Position numbers and translations under genes: made by a program. Positions 9,616 through 20,250 of a stretch of DNA of 64,000 nt are shown one piece after another. Position 1 is the first letter of the stretch. The number at the start of each line of letters is the position of its first letter. The DNA comes from a marine gamma proteobacterium HTCC2080 (GTDB lineage: Bacteria > Pseudomonadota > Gammaproteobacteria > Pseudomonadales > Halieaceae): the NCBI GenBank assembly GCA_000169115.1, contig AAVV01000006.1:124001-188000 (forward strand). Reading direction: 5' to 3'. Below the pieces are notes generated by a model. The model was given only the letters and a program-made list of their open reading frames with translations. It was not told where the DNA came from and searched no databases.

Positions 9616-10761
9616 ATGACATCTTTCAGCCATAGCACAGTCCCCCATGTTCGTGTTGGCCCCAGCCTGGCAGGAACCTTGGGAGACGAATGTGCAAAGC
9701 TGGGCGTGAGTCGACCTTTGATAGTGACTGACAATGGGTTGGTCACCTTGGGTCTTATTGAGCCGATTGCTGGTGCAATATCAAAGCAGTGCGCGTCCTT
9801 AACAATTTTTGACGGCGTGACTGCGGATCCCAGCGAAGCTGTCGTTGAGGCGGCTTATACCGTCGCAAGGAATAACAATGTCGATGGTGTGATCGCTGTC
9901 GGCGGCGGCAGTTCTATGGATGTTGCTAAGGTCGTATCCGTTCTAATGGTTGGCGATCGTTCACTGGCAGATATGTACGGCGTCGATCAGGTGCCACCCG
10001 GGCGTTTGCCTTTGTTTTTGGTCCCCACAACGGCGGGGACGGGTTCTGAAGTTACGCCAGTGGCGGTGATTACTACGGGGGCAACGACAAAGGCGGGCGT
10101 GAGTTCGTCGGTATTGCTACCTGATGTTGCGATCTTAGATGCTGAGTTGACCCTGGGGTTACCGCGAAGCGCAACGGCAATGACAGGCATCGATGCGATG
10201 GTGCATGCGATCGAGGCTTACACGTCAAAGCTCAAGAAGAACCCTATATCCGATATGCTCGCGCTGAGAGCCCTGCGCTTGCTATCGCACAATATCAATA
10301 CGGTGTTGACACAGCCTGAAGACCTTGCCGCTCGTGAGGCCATGTTGCTGGGATCCATGTTTGCGGGTCAGGCCTTTGCCAACGCACCCGTCGCGGCAGT
10401 GCATGCCCTCGCTTACCCACTGGGTGGGCACTATCATATCCCTCACGGATTAAGTAACTCCCTCATGCTGCCGGCTGTGTTGGCCTTCAACGCGCCAATG
10501 GTGGAAAAGGACTACGGCGAGTTAGCGGCAGAGTTGCCCGGAGGTGTGGCGCCTAGTGCTGCTGGGTTAATGGGCTGGTGTGACGAACTGATAGGGGCGT
10601 CAGGCCTGCCTGCAACCCTCGAAGCTGCGGGGGTTGCGGCAGATGACTTGCCGATGCTCGCTGCCGACGCAATGTTGCAACAGCGCTTGTTGGTTAACAA
10701 TCCAGTTGAGGTGACCGAGGCCGCTGCACTGCAACTCTACGAGAAAGCTTGGTCAGGTTGA
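9616..10761 (+). CDS. Iron-containing alcohol dehydrogenase
   Basis: This group III metal-dependent alcohol dehydrogenase (381 residues) interconverts alcohols or hydroxyacids and carbonyls with NAD(P). The nucleotide-binding motif is GVIAVGGGSSMDVAK (near residue 95). The metal ligands lie in the conserved segment GIDAMVHAIEAY and in AVHALAYPLGGHYHIPHG, which retain the Asp and three His residues. The ATG at 9616 lies 2 nt after the previous stop. Its inclusion in the operon suggests that the pathway starts from, or releases, a short alcohol or semialdehyde. Confidence 0.92.
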   Translation: MTSFSHSTVPHVRVGPSLAGTLGDECAKLGVSRPLIVTDNGLVTLGLIEPIAGAISKQCASLTIFDGVTADPSEAVVEAAYTVARNNNVDGVIAVGGGSSMDVAKVVSVLMVGDRSLADMYGVDQVPPGRLPLFLVPTTAGTGSEVTPVAVITTGATTKAGVSSSVLLPDVAILDAELTLGLPRSATAMTGIDAMVHAIEAYTSKLKKNPISDMLALRALRLLSHNINTVLTQPEDLAAREAMLLGSMFAGQAFANAPVAAVHALAYPLGGHYHIPHGLSNSLMLPAVLAFNAPMVEKDYGELAAELPGGVAPSAAGLMGWCDELIGASGLPATLEAAGVAADDLPMLAADAMLQQRLLVNNPVEVTEAAALQLYEKAWSG

Positions 10762-10762
10762 T

Positions 10763-11194
10763 ATGGCCCTCCCTAAACCCGCCCAGAGAGCGCGTTACGC
10801 CCTTTTTTACAACGTGCCAACCCGATGGGCTGACAACGATATCTATGGTCATGCGAACAACGTGGTCTATTACGCGTGGTTCGATACCGTAGTGAACCAA
10901 TTTCTGATAGAACGTGGGGGTATGCGCCCTGGTCATGATCCCGTTGTGGGTTATGTCGTGGCTTCTGCCTGTGATTATTTTGCGCCAGTGAGTTATCCGG
11001 AAGTTCTCGAATTGGGTCTGCGAATAGAGCGCTTGGGAACTAAGTCGGTGTCTTGGGAATTGGGCGTATTTTCAGCAACAGAAAATACGACTCGAGCTGT
11101 TGGACGTTTCACCCATGCTTTTGTCGATCAGGCTTCGGGAAAATCCGCAGCTATACCACCAAGTATTCTTCAGGCCCTTGAGGCGCTGCTGTAG
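10763..11194 (+). CDS. 4HBT-type acyl-CoA thioesterase
   Basis: This is a hot-dog fold thioesterase of the YbgC/4-hydroxybenzoyl-CoA type, 143 residues. The family motif TRWADNDIYGHANNVVYYAWFD (split here: Asp of ADND and the GHxNN loop) is at residues 18-39. It hydrolyses an acyl-CoA to free acid and CoA, perhaps relieving CoA trapping in this operon. It starts 1 nt after the iron alcohol dehydrogenase stop and is the last gene of the cluster; a short T-run follows at 11207-11215. Confidence 0.9.
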   Translation: MALPKPAQRARYALFYNVPTRWADNDIYGHANNVVYYAWFDTVVNQFLIERGGMRPGHDPVVGYVVASACDYFAPVSYPEVLELGLRIERLGTKSVSWELGVFSATENTTRAVGRFTHAFVDQASGKSAAIPPSILQALEALL

Positions 11195-11244
11195 CAATTG
11201 AATTTAGCTTTTTTTGGCCTGTTTTCGACCACACAGCCAATTGC

Positions 11245-12462
11245 TCATCTATTACCACGCATGCGCGATGCGGTGATCACCACCATGATTAGAATTGCGG
11301 CAGCGCCCAAAGCTGAAAATGTGGGATCAATCTCGTACAAGAAACCGCAGATCAAGGGTCCTGTGACAAATCCTGCTGCCGGGCAGGCGGTTACTAAACC
11401 GGCTGCCGCACCCTGCTCTTCATGAGACACAGCCAAGGAGGCTGAGGCGGCAATTGCTGGAACAGCGAGACCTAGGCCTGCCCCCAAAGATGCCATGCCG
11501 ACTAAGACTAGAACGAAAGAACCAGGGATAGCGATAACTAAAGCCCCGAGGAGTAGCAGCGCTACGCCCGCGCGTATGAGTGTGATCGGTCGGCCTTGAA
11601 AACGGGAGGCGACGAAGAGCTGCATGGCGAAGGAAAAAAGTGCGGCGACCATAAGAGCGAATCCGGTGTACTGCGCCGTCTCGGTGCCGCTTAGGGATAG
11701 CATATCTTGAAGGCGGAAACCCAGGGTTTGCTGCAGGCCGGCAAAGCCAGTGAAACCGCCAAAGGAGCACAGCAAATAAAGACGCAGCCTCGGATCAACA
11801 AAGCGCAGTCTTTTGTTCGTTCGAGATTTGGCTTCTCTGATTTCTCCTGGGGGTAACTTGAGTGCGATGACGATCGCGGCCAGTGCGGCCAAGCCGCTTG
11901 CCGTGTAAAGCGGAAAAAGAAGGCCAAATCCAGCGAGAGCACCGGCAACAATGGGACCGATTATCATCCCTAAACTACTTGCAGTGCCCAGTCGGGCCAA
12001 GGCCTTGGTCCGATGTTCTCGTGAGCTGAAGTCCGCTGCGTAGGCAGCAGCTCCGGGGTTAGTGCCAGACATGACGACTGCCTGAGAGCAACGTCCCAAC
12101 AAAATCAGTCCGAAAAGCAGTGGTCCTGCGAGCCAGCCGCGCATGGCTGCATCAAAAATCATGGCGAAGACAAAATTACCGACGGCATATCCTGTGAGGC
12201 CAATAAGAATGACCGGTTTACGACCGATCTGATCACACAAGCGGCCCCAAACTGTCGCCGCAGCACTAAAAACCAAAGCCGATGACGCAATAATGCTGTT
12301 TATTTGAAGCACCGTTAGGTTCACTTCACGCCCCAGGGGAGGCAGGATCGCAAAAATAAAGGACTGACCAACAGCCGTGGTTAATAGACCAACGGTCAGT
12401 AGGCCCAGCTGTAATGGGCTTAAACGCTTATCTTCATCGGTATGAACGTTATCGGTTGTCAT
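11245..12462 (-). CDS. MFS transporter (drug-efflux type)
   Basis: This major facilitator superfamily protein has 405 residues from the ATG at 12462 and about 12 hydrophobic segments. The cytoplasmic loop 2-3 motif reads GRLCDQIGRKPVILIG, the motif A signature of TetA-like proton-driven exporters. Upstream in-frame codons extend to 12597, but that stretch is not membrane-like and lies over the carA leader. It is convergent with the thioesterase gene and divergent from carA. The substrate is unknown; export of an operon metabolite is possible. Confidence 0.88.
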   Translation of the reverse strand: MTTDNVHTDEDKRLSPLQLGLLTVGLLTTAVGQSFIFAILPPLGREVNLTVLQINSIIASSALVFSAAATVWGRLCDQIGRKPVILIGLTGYAVGNFVFAMIFDAAMRGWLAGPLLFGLILLGRCSQAVVMSGTNPGAAAYAADFSSREHRTKALARLGTASSLGMIIGPIVAGALAGFGLLFPLYTASGLAALAAIVIALKLPPGEIREAKSRTNKRLRFVDPRLRLYLLCSFGGFTGFAGLQQTLGFRLQDMLSLSGTETAQYTGFALMVAALFSFAMQLFVASRFQGRPITLIRAGVALLLLGALVIAIPGSFVLVLVGMASLGAGLGLAVPAIAASASLAVSHEEQGAAAGLVTACPAAGFVTGPLICGFLYEIDPTFSALGAAAILIMVVITASRMRGNR

Positions 12463-12714
12463 GAGGGTCTCTGTGTTGACATGGCGCATCCTAGAGCAAG
12501 TGGCGCTGAACTCAATGTTTTCTGCTTGCTCGTGGACAGAGCAGGGGTGTTCAAATAGACTAGCGTCCCAGCCGGCGGGGTCTTTGCTCTTAACCAAGAT
12601 GTAGACCCAGCGTTACTCAAGCCATTGCCAATACGCGTCACACCCTGTGCCATTTCGGCCACTCGGGTGACTCTTTATGACAGCCGTGCGGGCCTTGCTG
12701 ACTGGGAGATGAAT

Positions 12715-13860
12715 GTGTCAAACACCGCTATCCTCGCACTAGAAGATGGCACGATTTTTCGCGGTGCTTCTGTGGGTGCAGAAGGCCAGACTACCGGTGA
12801 GGTGGTATTTAATACCGCTATGACTGGTTATCAGGAAATTCTTACTGATCCTTCCTACGCGCGACAGATTGTAACTTTAACTTACCCCCATATTGGCAAC
12901 ACGGGCGTGACCTCTGAAGATGCGGAGTCGTCGGGTGTTCATGCTGCAGGGCTCGTGATACGAGATCTGCCTCTGGTTGCCAGCAGCTGGCGCAGTGAGC
13001 AAAGCCTCTCTAGTTATCTGTCTGGGGAGGGCGTCGTGGCCATTGCTGATATCGATACGCGAAAACTGACACGGATTCTCCGAGATAAAGGTGCCTTGAG
13101 TGGCTGTATCGTGGCGGGTGAAGATCCCGACGTAGACGCTGCTCTGGCTCAGGCTCGTGGTTTTTCCGGGCTTGTGGGTATGGATTTGGCGAAAGAAGTC
13201 ACCACGCAGGCGCCCTACACTTGGGAGGAGGGGAGCTGGCAATGGGGCGGAGATCAGCGTCCGGCACCGTCTTCCAATTTTTCCGTTGTGGCGCTAGATT
13301 TCGGCGTTAAGAGGAATATCTTAAGAATGCTGGTTGATCGAGGTTGTTCTCTAACCGTACTTCCAGCTGAGTCTGACATTGAAACTGTTTGTGCTTATGC
13401 GCCTGACGGTATCTTTCTGTCTAATGGTCCCGGAGATCCAGAGCCTTGCGATTACGCGATCGAACTCGCGCGTGCTGCGATGGCGCGTGGAATTCCACTT
13501 TTCGGTATCTGTTTGGGGCACCAGATTATGGCCTTAGCGAGTGGGGCTAATACTGAGAAAATGAAATTCGGTCACCACGGCGCGAATCACCCGGTGCAAA
13601 AGCTCGCCGATGGCGCCGTAATGGTGACGAGTCAGAACCATGGTTTTACGGTCTCTGAACAGGGGTTGCCAGAGACCTTAAGTGTCACTCACAGGTCGCT
13701 CTTTGATGGGTCCATTCAAGGTATAGCCCGCAACGACGTGCCTGCTTACAGCTTTCAGGGCCATCCTGAAGCAAGTCCCGGTCCACGAGACGCTGGGCAG
13801 TTGTTCGCCCCTTTTATACGCGCCATGAAAGATCGGCGAGCCGAGCAGGAGGGCGGTTGA
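12715..13860 (+). CDS. carA: Carbamoyl-phosphate synthase small subunit
   Basis: CarA is the glutaminase subunit that feeds ammonia to CarB for carbamoyl phosphate, the start of pyrimidine and arginine synthesis. The GTG at 12715 is preceded by GGGAG at suitable spacing and gives 381 residues, the family length; in-frame codons reach 12625 but add a non-conserved leader. The class I amidotransferase nucleophile is in [10 protein letters not shown] (about residue 269), with the His-Glu pair in [10 protein letters not shown] near the C-terminus. The N-terminal [12 protein letters not shown] is typical. It is adjacent to carB (1-nt gap). Confidence 0.97.
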   Translation: MSNTAILALEDGTIFRGASVGAEGQTTGEVVFNTAMTGYQEILTDPSYARQIVTLTYPHIGNTGVTSEDAESSGVHAAGLVIRDLPLVASSWRSEQSLSSYLSGEGVVAIADIDTRKLTRILRDKGALSGCIVAGEDPDVDAALAQARGFSGLVGMDLAKEVTTQAPYTWEEGSWQWGGDQRPAPSSNFSVVALDFGVKRNILRMLVDRGCSLTVLPAESDIETVCAYAPDGIFLSNGPGDPEPCDYAIELARAAMARGIPLFGICLGHQIMALASGANTEKMKFGHHGANHPVQKLADGAVMVTSQNHGFTVSEQGLPETLSVTHRSLFDGSIQGIARNDVPAYSFQGHPEASPGPRDAGQLFAPFIRAMKDRRAEQEGG

Positions 13861-13861
13861 A

Positions 13862-16800
13862 ATGCCAAAACGTCATGACCTAGAGAGCATATTAATATTG
13901 GGTGCGGGTCCTATTGTTATCGGCCAGGCCTGCGAATTCGACTACTCCGGCGCACAGGCCTGTAAGGCACTGCGGGAGGAGGGTTATCGCGTCATACTGG
14001 TTAACTCAAATCCTGCGACTATTATGACCGACCCGGCGATGGCCGATGCGACCTATATTGAGCCGGTAGAATGGCAGACAGTAGCCAGGATTATTGAGCG
14101 AGAACGACCCGACGCCATCTTGCCGACTATGGGTGGTCAAACAGCGTTAAATTGCGCGCTTAAATTGGCTGCCGAGGGTGTTCTCAATAAGTACGGCGTT
14201 GAGATGATCGGCGCCAGTAAGGACGCGATCGATAAGGCGGAAGATCGAGAACTATTCGATCAGGCTATGAAGCGGATCGGTTTAGAGACGCCCCGGGCCT
14301 CAACAGTGCACTCCATGGATGAGGCCTTTAAAGTGCTGGGTGACCTCGGCTTTCCCTGCATTATTAGGCCGTCCTTTACGATGGGTGGTTCCGGTGGAGG
14401 TATTGCTTACAATCGTGATGAGTTTGAGGCCATCTGCCAGCGTGGCTTTGACCTGTCCCCAACGAATGAATTGCTTATCGACGAATCTCTGATTGGCTGG
14501 AAAGAGTATGAGATGGAGGTGGTGCGGGACCGCAAAGATAACTGCATTATCATTTGTTCTATTGAAAACTTTGATGCCATGGGAGTCCACACCGGCGACT
14601 CGATTACGGTCGCACCTGCTCAGACTCTGACGGATAAAGAATACCAAGTGATGCGGGATGCCTCTCTCAAGGTGCTGCGCGAGATTGGTGTGGAAACCGG
14701 TGGTTCAAACGTTCAGTTTGGTCTATGCCCTGATACGGGTCGCATGGTGGTCATTGAGATGAACCCTCGGGTATCCCGGTCTTCTGCTCTGGCTTCTAAG
14801 GCAACCGGATTCCCTATTGCCAAGGTGGCGGCAAAGCTTGCAGTGGGTTACACACTCGATGAGCTTGAAAATGAGATCACGGGTGGCATTACTCCGGCAT
14901 CTTTTGAGCCCTCTATTGACTATGTCGTTACTAAGATTCCACGTTTTGCTTTTGAAAAATTTGCGACGGCTGATGCACGGCTGACCACGCAAATGAAATC
15001 AGTGGGCGAGGTGATGGCAATCGGTCGAACCTTTCAGGAGTCCGTACAAAAAGCGCTTCGAGGCCTAGAGGTTGGCTCGTCGGGCTTCGAATCACAAATT
15101 ACCGTGACCGATGCCGATACTCGTGCGGAGCTTATTGATGCCCTAACCAATCCTTGTGCGGAAAGAATCTGGTTTGTCGCCGATGCTTTTCGTTCCGGTT
15201 TCTCCCTTGAGGAGGTCGCGGGTTATTCAGGCATTGATCCTTGGTTCCTTGTACAAATTGAAGATCTGGTGGCTGCCGAGGGTCGTTTAGCGGGAAGAGC
15301 GCTCAGTAGTTTGAGTTATGCCGAATTAAGAGTGCTCAAACGCAAGGGTTTCTCTGATGCTCGGTTAGCGGTTTTGTTGGTTGCGTCTGAAGCAGAGGTA
15401 CGCGAATACCGCCACAGTCTTGGCTTGCGACCTGTGTACAAGCGGGTTGATACCTGTGCGGCAGAGTTCGCGACCTCGACAGCTTATATGTACTCTACCT
15501 ACGAGGAAGAGTGTGAGGCCGCAACCAGCGACCGGCGCAAAATTGTGGTGCTTGGTGGTGGTCCTAATCGCATTGGTCAGGGCATTGAATTCGACTATTG
15601 CTGTGTTCATGCCGCCCTCGCTATGCGTGAGGACGGTTATGAAACCATCATGGTTAACTGTAACCCTGAAACCGTATCGACAGATTACGACACCTCGGAT
15701 CGACTCTACTTTGAGCCGGTAACTCTTGAAGATGTTCTGGAAATTGTTGCATTAGAAAAGCCCGAGGGTGTGATCGTTCAGTTCGGCGGGCAGACGCCCC
15801 TGAAGCTGGCTCGAGCTTTGGAGAGCGCTGGGGTACCTATCATTGGTACAACCCCCGATCAGATTGATCGAGCTGAAGATCGTGAGCGCTTTCAGCACAT
15901 GATCCAAAAGTTGGGATTGCGCCAGCCCGAGAACACGACGGTACGCAGCGTTGATCAAGCGATTGCAGCGGCAGCCGCGATTGGCTATCCACTGGTCGTA
16001 CGCCCTTCCTATGTACTTGGCGGCCGCGCCATGGAGATTGTTTACCGAGAGGAAGATTTATTGCGCTACATGCGTGATGCCGTGCGAGTCTCTGAGGACT
16101 CACCGGTTCTGCTCGATAGTTTTCTCAGCGCTGCCATTGAAGTAGATATCGATGCCGTTAGTGACGGTAAGACAGTCGTGATCGGCGCTATCATGCAACA
16201 CATTGAGCAGGCCGGCGTCCATTCTGGTGACTCTGCTTGTTCTCTGCCACCTTATAGCCTCGATGCAGATGTACAAGATCAAATGCGGGATGTGGTCCGT
16301 GCAATGGCCATTGAACTTGGGGTCTGCGGGCTCATGAATGTTCAGCTCGCTTACCAGGATGAAGAAATTTACGTTATCGAGGTTAATCCTCGAGCATCTA
16401 GAACGGTTCCGTTCGTCTCAAAAGCAGTGGGCATATCTCTGGCGAAGATAGCGTCGCGCTGCATGGCTGGTCAGTCACTGGCAGATCAGGGGGTGACTCG
16501 AGAAGTTGTGCCACCTTACTTTGCTGTTAAGGAGGCGGTACTACCGTTCAACAAGTTTCCCGGTATTGACCCTATCTTAGGCCCAGAAATGAAGTCTACT
16601 GGTGAGGTAATGGGTACGGGGGACACCTTTGCAGCGGCATTTGCCAGAGCACAGCTTGGGGCGGGAGATGAGCCACCTCAGTCGGGTTTGGCATTGTTTA
16701 GTGTGCGAGATGCAGACAAGCCTGCGGCTATTGACGTGGCAAGGCGTTTGGTTGACCGCGGCTTCACGCTTGCCGCCACGGGTGGCACGGCAAAAGCGCT

Positions 16801-17083
16801 GGAATCGGCGGGCTTGCAAGTCCGCCGGATCAATAAAGTCCGAGAGGGTCGACCTCACATCGTTGATCTGATAAAAAACGACGAGGCTAGTCTGGTGGTA
16901 AATACCACAGAGGGTCGAACCGCCATTCAGGACTCCGCCCCCATTCGTGCGAGCGCCGAGCAGCACCGAGTTTTTTACACGACGACATTGGCGGCAGCAG
17001 AGGCAGTCTGCATGGCGCTTGAACAGGAAACTGATATTTCTGTAAGAAGGTTACAGGATTTACATGAGAGCATCACAGCATGA
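13862..17083 (+). CDS. carB: Carbamoyl-phosphate synthase large subunit
   Basis: CarB has the usual 1073 residues and consists of two homologous ATP-grasp halves. The first half begins with [19 protein letters not shown]; the second with [20 protein letters not shown] near residue 565. ATP-grasp motifs [15 protein letters not shown] and [15 protein letters not shown] are intact, and the C-terminal MGS-like allosteric domain ([12 protein letters not shown] near residue 975) is present. It overlaps greA by 4 nt (ATGA), so carA-carB-greA is likely one transcription unit, as in many gammaproteobacteria. Confidence 0.98.
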   Translation: MPKRHDLESILILGAGPIVIGQACEFDYSGAQACKALREEGYRVILVNSNPATIMTDPAMADATYIEPVEWQTVARIIERERPDAILPTMGGQTALNCALKLAAEGVLNKYGVEMIGASKDAIDKAEDRELFDQAMKRIGLETPRASTVHSMDEAFKVLGDLGFPCIIRPSFTMGGSGGGIAYNRDEFEAICQRGFDLSPTNELLIDESLIGWKEYEMEVVRDRKDNCIIICSIENFDAMGVHTGDSITVAPAQTLTDKEYQVMRDASLKVLREIGVETGGSNVQFGLCPDTGRMVVIEMNPRVSRSSALASKATGFPIAKVAAKLAVGYTLDELENEITGGITPASFEPSIDYVVTKIPRFAFEKFATADARLTTQMKSVGEVMAIGRTFQESVQKALRGLEVGSSGFESQITVTDADTRAELIDALTNPCAERIWFVADAFRSGFSLEEVAGYSGIDPWFLVQIEDLVAAEGRLAGRALSSLSYAELRVLKRKGFSDARLAVLLVASEAEVREYRHSLGLRPVYKRVDTCAAEFATSTAYMYSTYEEECEAATSDRRKIVVLGGGPNRIGQGIEFDYCCVHAALAMREDGYETIMVNCNPETVSTDYDTSDRLYFEPVTLEDVLEIVALEKPEGVIVQFGGQTPLKLARALESAGVPIIGTTPDQIDRAEDRERFQHMIQKLGLRQPENTTVRSVDQAIAAAAAIGYPLVVRPSYVLGGRAMEIVYREEDLLRYMRDAVRVSEDSPVLLDSFLSAAIEVDIDAVSDGKTVVIGAIMQHIEQAGVHSGDSACSLPPYSLDADVQDQMRDVVRAMAIELGVCGLMNVQLAYQDEEIYVIEVNPRASRTVPFVSKAVGISLAKIASRCMAGQSLADQGVTREVVPPYFAVKEAVLPFNKFPGIDPILGPEMKSTGEVMGTGDTFAAAFARAQLGAGDEPPQSGLALFSVRDADKPAAIDVARRLVDRGFTLAATGGTAKALESAGLQVRRINKVREGRPHIVDLIKNDEASLVVNTTEGRTAIQDSAPIRASAEQHRVFYTTTLAAAEAVCMALEQETDISVRRLQDLHESITA

Positions 17084-17556
17084 ATAAAGTGCCCATGACC
17101 GTTGCCGGAGAGCAGTCTTTAAGAGATGAGCTAGACCGACTTAAGCGTGAAGATCGACCTAGAATTATTCAGGCCATCGCAGAGGCGCGTGAGCACGGCG
17201 ATCTCAAAGAAAATGCTGAATATCACGCAGCTAGGGAACAGCAGAGTTTTGCTGAGGGCCGCATACAAGATATCGAACATAAACTTTCTCACGCCCAAAT
17301 CATTGATGTGAGTGCGATCCCCAATACCGGAAAAGTTATTTTCGGGACGACGGTTGACCTGATCAACACAGAAAACGATAACCCGGTCACTTACCGAATT
17401 GTGGGTGAGGACGAATCCGATGTTAAGGCCAATCTAATCTCGGTGAGCTCTCCTATTGCGCGGGCTTTGGTGGGAAAAAGTGAGGGCGACGAGGTGGTGG
17501 TAAAGGCTCCTAGCGGCGATATTTATTACGAAATTGAGCGTGTGCACCACATTTAA
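17080..17556 (+). CDS. greA: Transcription elongation factor GreA
   Basis: GreA stimulates RNA cleavage by backtracked RNA polymerase. The 158 residues match the family. The N-terminal coiled coil carries the acidic catalytic tip [19 protein letters not shown] (residues about 39-57, Asp and Glu intact). The C-terminal FKBP-like domain ends in [21 protein letters not shown]. Its ATG overlaps the carB stop. Confidence 0.97.
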   Translation: MNKVPMTVAGEQSLRDELDRLKREDRPRIIQAIAEAREHGDLKENAEYHAAREQQSFAEGRIQDIEHKLSHAQIIDVSAIPNTGKVIFGTTVDLINTENDNPVTYRIVGEDESDVKANLISVSSPIARALVGKSEGDEVVVKAPSGDIYYEIERVHHI

Positions 17557-17631
17557 GCTCCCCTAGTTTGAATCTGGCTTACTTTCTCGATAGCCTGTAT
17601 TGATTCTCTTTCTCATTAAGTGTTGTGCCCT

Positions 17632-17904
17632 ATGAATAACGCCTCTGCTGTTAAAGCCCTCTGGGACCTGCGTCCTGGAGAGGCCGCCACTGTCACTGGC
17701 TTTGGTGACACCCTGCCGGTTTCGTACCAAGGGAGGGTCATGGAATTTGGTTTTCAGCCGGGCGCTCGAGTTCGTTGCCTCTTAAATCCAGGTTTTGGAG
17801 CTCCCCGAGTTTACGGTATCAGTAACTCGGTATTTTCCTTGGACCGGGAGATCGCAGCTGCAGTGCATGTCGCGATCAATAATTCTGTGGAGGGTTTGGC
17901 ATGA
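17632..17904 (+). CDS. feoA: Ferrous iron transport protein A
   Basis: FeoA is a small SH3-like protein that associates with FeoB. From the ATG at 17632 it has 90 residues; a TTG at 17620 would add four. Family character is seen in LRPGEAATVTGF and EFGFQPGARVRCLLNPGFGAPRVYGISNSVFSLDREIAAAV (shown only in part as a typical SH3-like pattern). It overlaps feoB by 4 nt. No feoC follows. No convincing Fur box could be recognised in the 75-nt gap after greA. Confidence 0.92.
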   Translation: MNNASAVKALWDLRPGEAATVTGFGDTLPVSYQGRVMEFGFQPGARVRCLLNPGFGAPRVYGISNSVFSLDREIAAAVHVAINNSVEGLA

Positions 17905-19730
17905 GGCGGGTGCTACTTCTTGGTAGCCCAAACTCAGGGAAAAGCTCGCTATTCAATCGCCTAACAGGCTTGAGCCAACGGGTCGCTAATTATCCGGGCA
18001 TTACAGTTGATGTGGCCAGCGGCCCGATGGTTAGCCTTCCGGACACTGAGCTCGTTGATTTCCCGGGCACTTACTCCCTAGAGCCTATTTCAGGTGAGGA
18101 AGCCATTGCGGTGAGCTTTCTTAATGAAGCGCTGGCAGATGACAATGTCAGCCATGTGCTGTGCGTTGCCGACGCCACTCGGCTCGAAAAGTGTTTGCAT
18201 TTTATCCTGCAGGTAATCAGGGAGTGCCAACTTCACCAAAAACCGGTCACGATTTTGGCAAATATGTCCGATGTTATCAGGGACAATCAGCTGCACTTTG
18301 ACCCCATTGGGCTTTCGGAGGCCTTAGGCGTTCAGGTGATTTCAGTTTCCGCTAGGGAGAGTCAGGGATTTGAATCCCTAGTTGAGTGCTTGGGAGTTGA
18401 TGCGGCACTGAATCTCCATGCCGACCGTAATTGGCGTGAAACCCCGAACGAAATTCTACGCGGTACAGCTCAGCAATTGGCGGAAAAGTTTAGTCCCAAG
18501 GGCGACGTGCTGATCAACTCTCAGCTCAGGTTAGATCGTTTTTTTCTCAGCACTGCACTGGGTGGGCTGGCCTTCTTTGCCATTATGTTTCTGTTTTTCC
18601 AATCTATTTTCACCTGGTCGGCGCCGATTATGGACGCGGTAGAGTCTGTTGTTTCTGGTTTGGGTCAAGCCGTGGTGCCATTAATTCCCAATAAAGTTAT
18701 CGCTGACTTTGTTGCCGATGCTTTGTTTGGTGGCGTCGGTGCTTTTCTTGTTTTTGTTCCTCAAATTTTTGTGTTGACCTTGGTCATCGGCATCATGGAG
18801 GACTCGGGCTATCTCGCCAGAGCCGCCCTTATTTGCCACCGTCCGCTGAGGGTTTTTGGTCTGACAGGAAAAAGCTTTATCCCTTTGCTATCGGGTGTCG
18901 CCTGCGCGATTCCAGCCATCTATGCGGCGCGTTCCGTCGATTCGCCGCGTCAAAGAATGATGACTTATTTGGCTATTCCGCTCATGCCGTGCTCGGCACG
19001 GTTACCTGTTTATGCACTGCTAATAGCCACTTTCATTCCTAGCGACACGGCTTTATTTGGCCTAATAGGCTGGCAAGGTATGGCGCTCTTTGCCATATAT
19101 TTTTTTGGCATGCTGGTGGCTTTGCTGGTGACGGGTTTTGTGAGTAAGGCGTCAAAAAACAAGCAGCCTGAGCAACCCTTTGTGCTTGAGCTACCGCCTT
19201 ATCGACTGCCAACAGCAAAGCCATTGCTGCGCAACGCCTGGAATCGTTGTCAGCAATTCGTGACCCAGGCAGGCAAGATTATCCTCGCTGTCACCATGGT
19301 AGTTTGGGTGTTGGGTTATTTTCCAAATGGTGGGGCAGATCTTGGGCAGTCCTGGCTTGGAACCCTCGGGCACTTCGTTGAACCCGTGTTTGCGCCCTTG
19401 GGGCTTGACTGGCGTTACGGGATCGCGATTTTAACGAGCTTTCTTGCTCGAGAAGTTTTTGTGGGAACCTTAGGCACTATTTTTGGTATCGAAGGATCCG
19501 AGGAAAATATGTTGCCGCTGGTCGATCATATACAGGCTAGCGGTTTACCACTGGGCTCGGGGATAGCGTTGTTGGTGTTCTTCGCCGTTGCCCTCCAATG
19601 TGTGTCCACTGTGGTAATACTTGCGCGAGAGGGTTCATCTCGCTTAGCGCTGACCATGCTCGTGAGCTATCTCGTAGGGGCCTATTTGCTATCACTGCTT
19701 GTTTTTCAAATAGTCAGCGTGCTGTTGTAG
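17901..19730 (+). CDS. feoB: Ferrous iron transporter FeoB
   Basis: FeoB is the inner-membrane Fe(II) transporter with an N-terminal G domain. G1 is GSPNSGKSSLFN (residues 8-19), followed by NYPGITVD (G2) and VDFPGTYSL (G3). At 609 residues it belongs to the shorter FeoB forms. The membrane part contains Gate motifs with the conserved Cys in SGVACAIPA and MPCSARLPVY. The canonical G4 Asn-x-x-Asp is replaced by NMSDV (NxSD), still acceptable for guanine recognition. Confidence 0.95.
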   Translation: MRRVLLLGSPNSGKSSLFNRLTGLSQRVANYPGITVDVASGPMVSLPDTELVDFPGTYSLEPISGEEAIAVSFLNEALADDNVSHVLCVADATRLEKCLHFILQVIRECQLHQKPVTILANMSDVIRDNQLHFDPIGLSEALGVQVISVSARESQGFESLVECLGVDAALNLHADRNWRETPNEILRGTAQQLAEKFSPKGDVLINSQLRLDRFFLSTALGGLAFFAIMFLFFQSIFTWSAPIMDAVESVVSGLGQAVVPLIPNKVIADFVADALFGGVGAFLVFVPQIFVLTLVIGIMEDSGYLARAALICHRPLRVFGLTGKSFIPLLSGVACAIPAIYAARSVDSPRQRMMTYLAIPLMPCSARLPVYALLIATFIPSDTALFGLIGWQGMALFAIYFFGMLVALLVTGFVSKASKNKQPEQPFVLELPPYRLPTAKPLLRNAWNRCQQFVTQAGKIILAVTMVVWVLGYFPNGGADLGQSWLGTLGHFVEPVFAPLGLDWRYGIAILTSFLAREVFVGTLGTIFGIEGSEENMLPLVDHIQASGLPLGSGIALLVFFAVALQCVSTVVILAREGSSRLALTMLVSYLVGAYLLSLLVFQIVSVLL

Positions 19731-19775
19731 TCGCGGTTACCGCTTACCCGATGACAGGTTTTGTAAAAGAGACGC

Positions 19776-19805
19776 ACGCAGCATCTGGCTGATGTGGTGC
19801 TGCGT
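19776..19805. other. Hairpin downstream of feoB
   Basis: ACGCAGCA (19776-19783) pairs perfectly with TGCTGCGT (19798-19805) across a 14-nt loop. It lies between the convergent feoB and yhbY genes. There is no T-tract, so it may be a Rho-dependent 3' end structure rather than an intrinsic terminator. Confidence 0.4.
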
Positions 19806-19852
19806 CACACGCAAAAGAAATCGTAGGTTGGGGCATAGAGCTTAGGGCTGTT

Positions 19853-20197
19853 TTACAGTGTTCTCTGCAGGTTCGATTTGCGTGGATCTGCCTGGGGGTT
19901 ACGACGCAGCAGCGTCGCCGTATTGCCAATACGCTGTACCAGTTGGGCGTGGGTCGTTTGGCACAACTGCTCTATCAAAGCGTCTCGAAGATCGCGGTCA
20001 CCGACGGCGATTTTTATTTTGATGAGTTCGTGGTCGCCCAGCGCTCGGTCAACCTCTGCAAGCACGTTTGTGCTCAAGCCATTACCCCCAACACGCACGA
20101 CGGGGTTGAGCTTATGCGCAATGGCCCGATATTGCCGGAGCACAGTGTTGCTCAATGAGGTTTTTGGGGTTTTGCGCTCGCTTTCCATCGTGGTCAT
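19853..20197 (-). CDS. yhbY: YhbY family RNA-binding protein (CRS1/YhbY domain)
   Basis: This is a small KH-like ribosome-associated RNA-binding protein of 114 residues. The family core is LRQYRAIAHKLNPVVRVGGNGLS (residues 20-42; GxxG loop as GGNG) and HELIKIKIAVGDRD. YhbY acts in 50S subunit assembly. It is divergent from rlmE, the arrangement seen in E. coli and Pseudomonas. The first residues MTTMESERK allow an alternative Met4 start. Confidence 0.92.
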   Translation of the reverse strand: MTTMESERKTPKTSLSNTVLRQYRAIAHKLNPVVRVGGNGLSTNVLAEVDRALGDHELIKIKIAVGDRDLRDALIEQLCQTTHAQLVQRIGNTATLLRRNPQADPRKSNLQRTL

Positions 20198-20250
20198 CTA
20201 TACTCGGGGCCGTATAGTGTACGTCAGACTGTGATGAGAGTCCTCCACCT

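Noticed and set aside
11198-11425. Small plus-strand frame downstream of the thioesterase
   Set aside because: It overlaps the MFS transporter's C-terminal coding region and has no ribosome site.
17557-17631. Fur box before feoA
   Set aside because: The gap has an AT-rich stretch (TGATTCTCTTTCTCATTA) with only weak resemblance to the 19-bp consensus.
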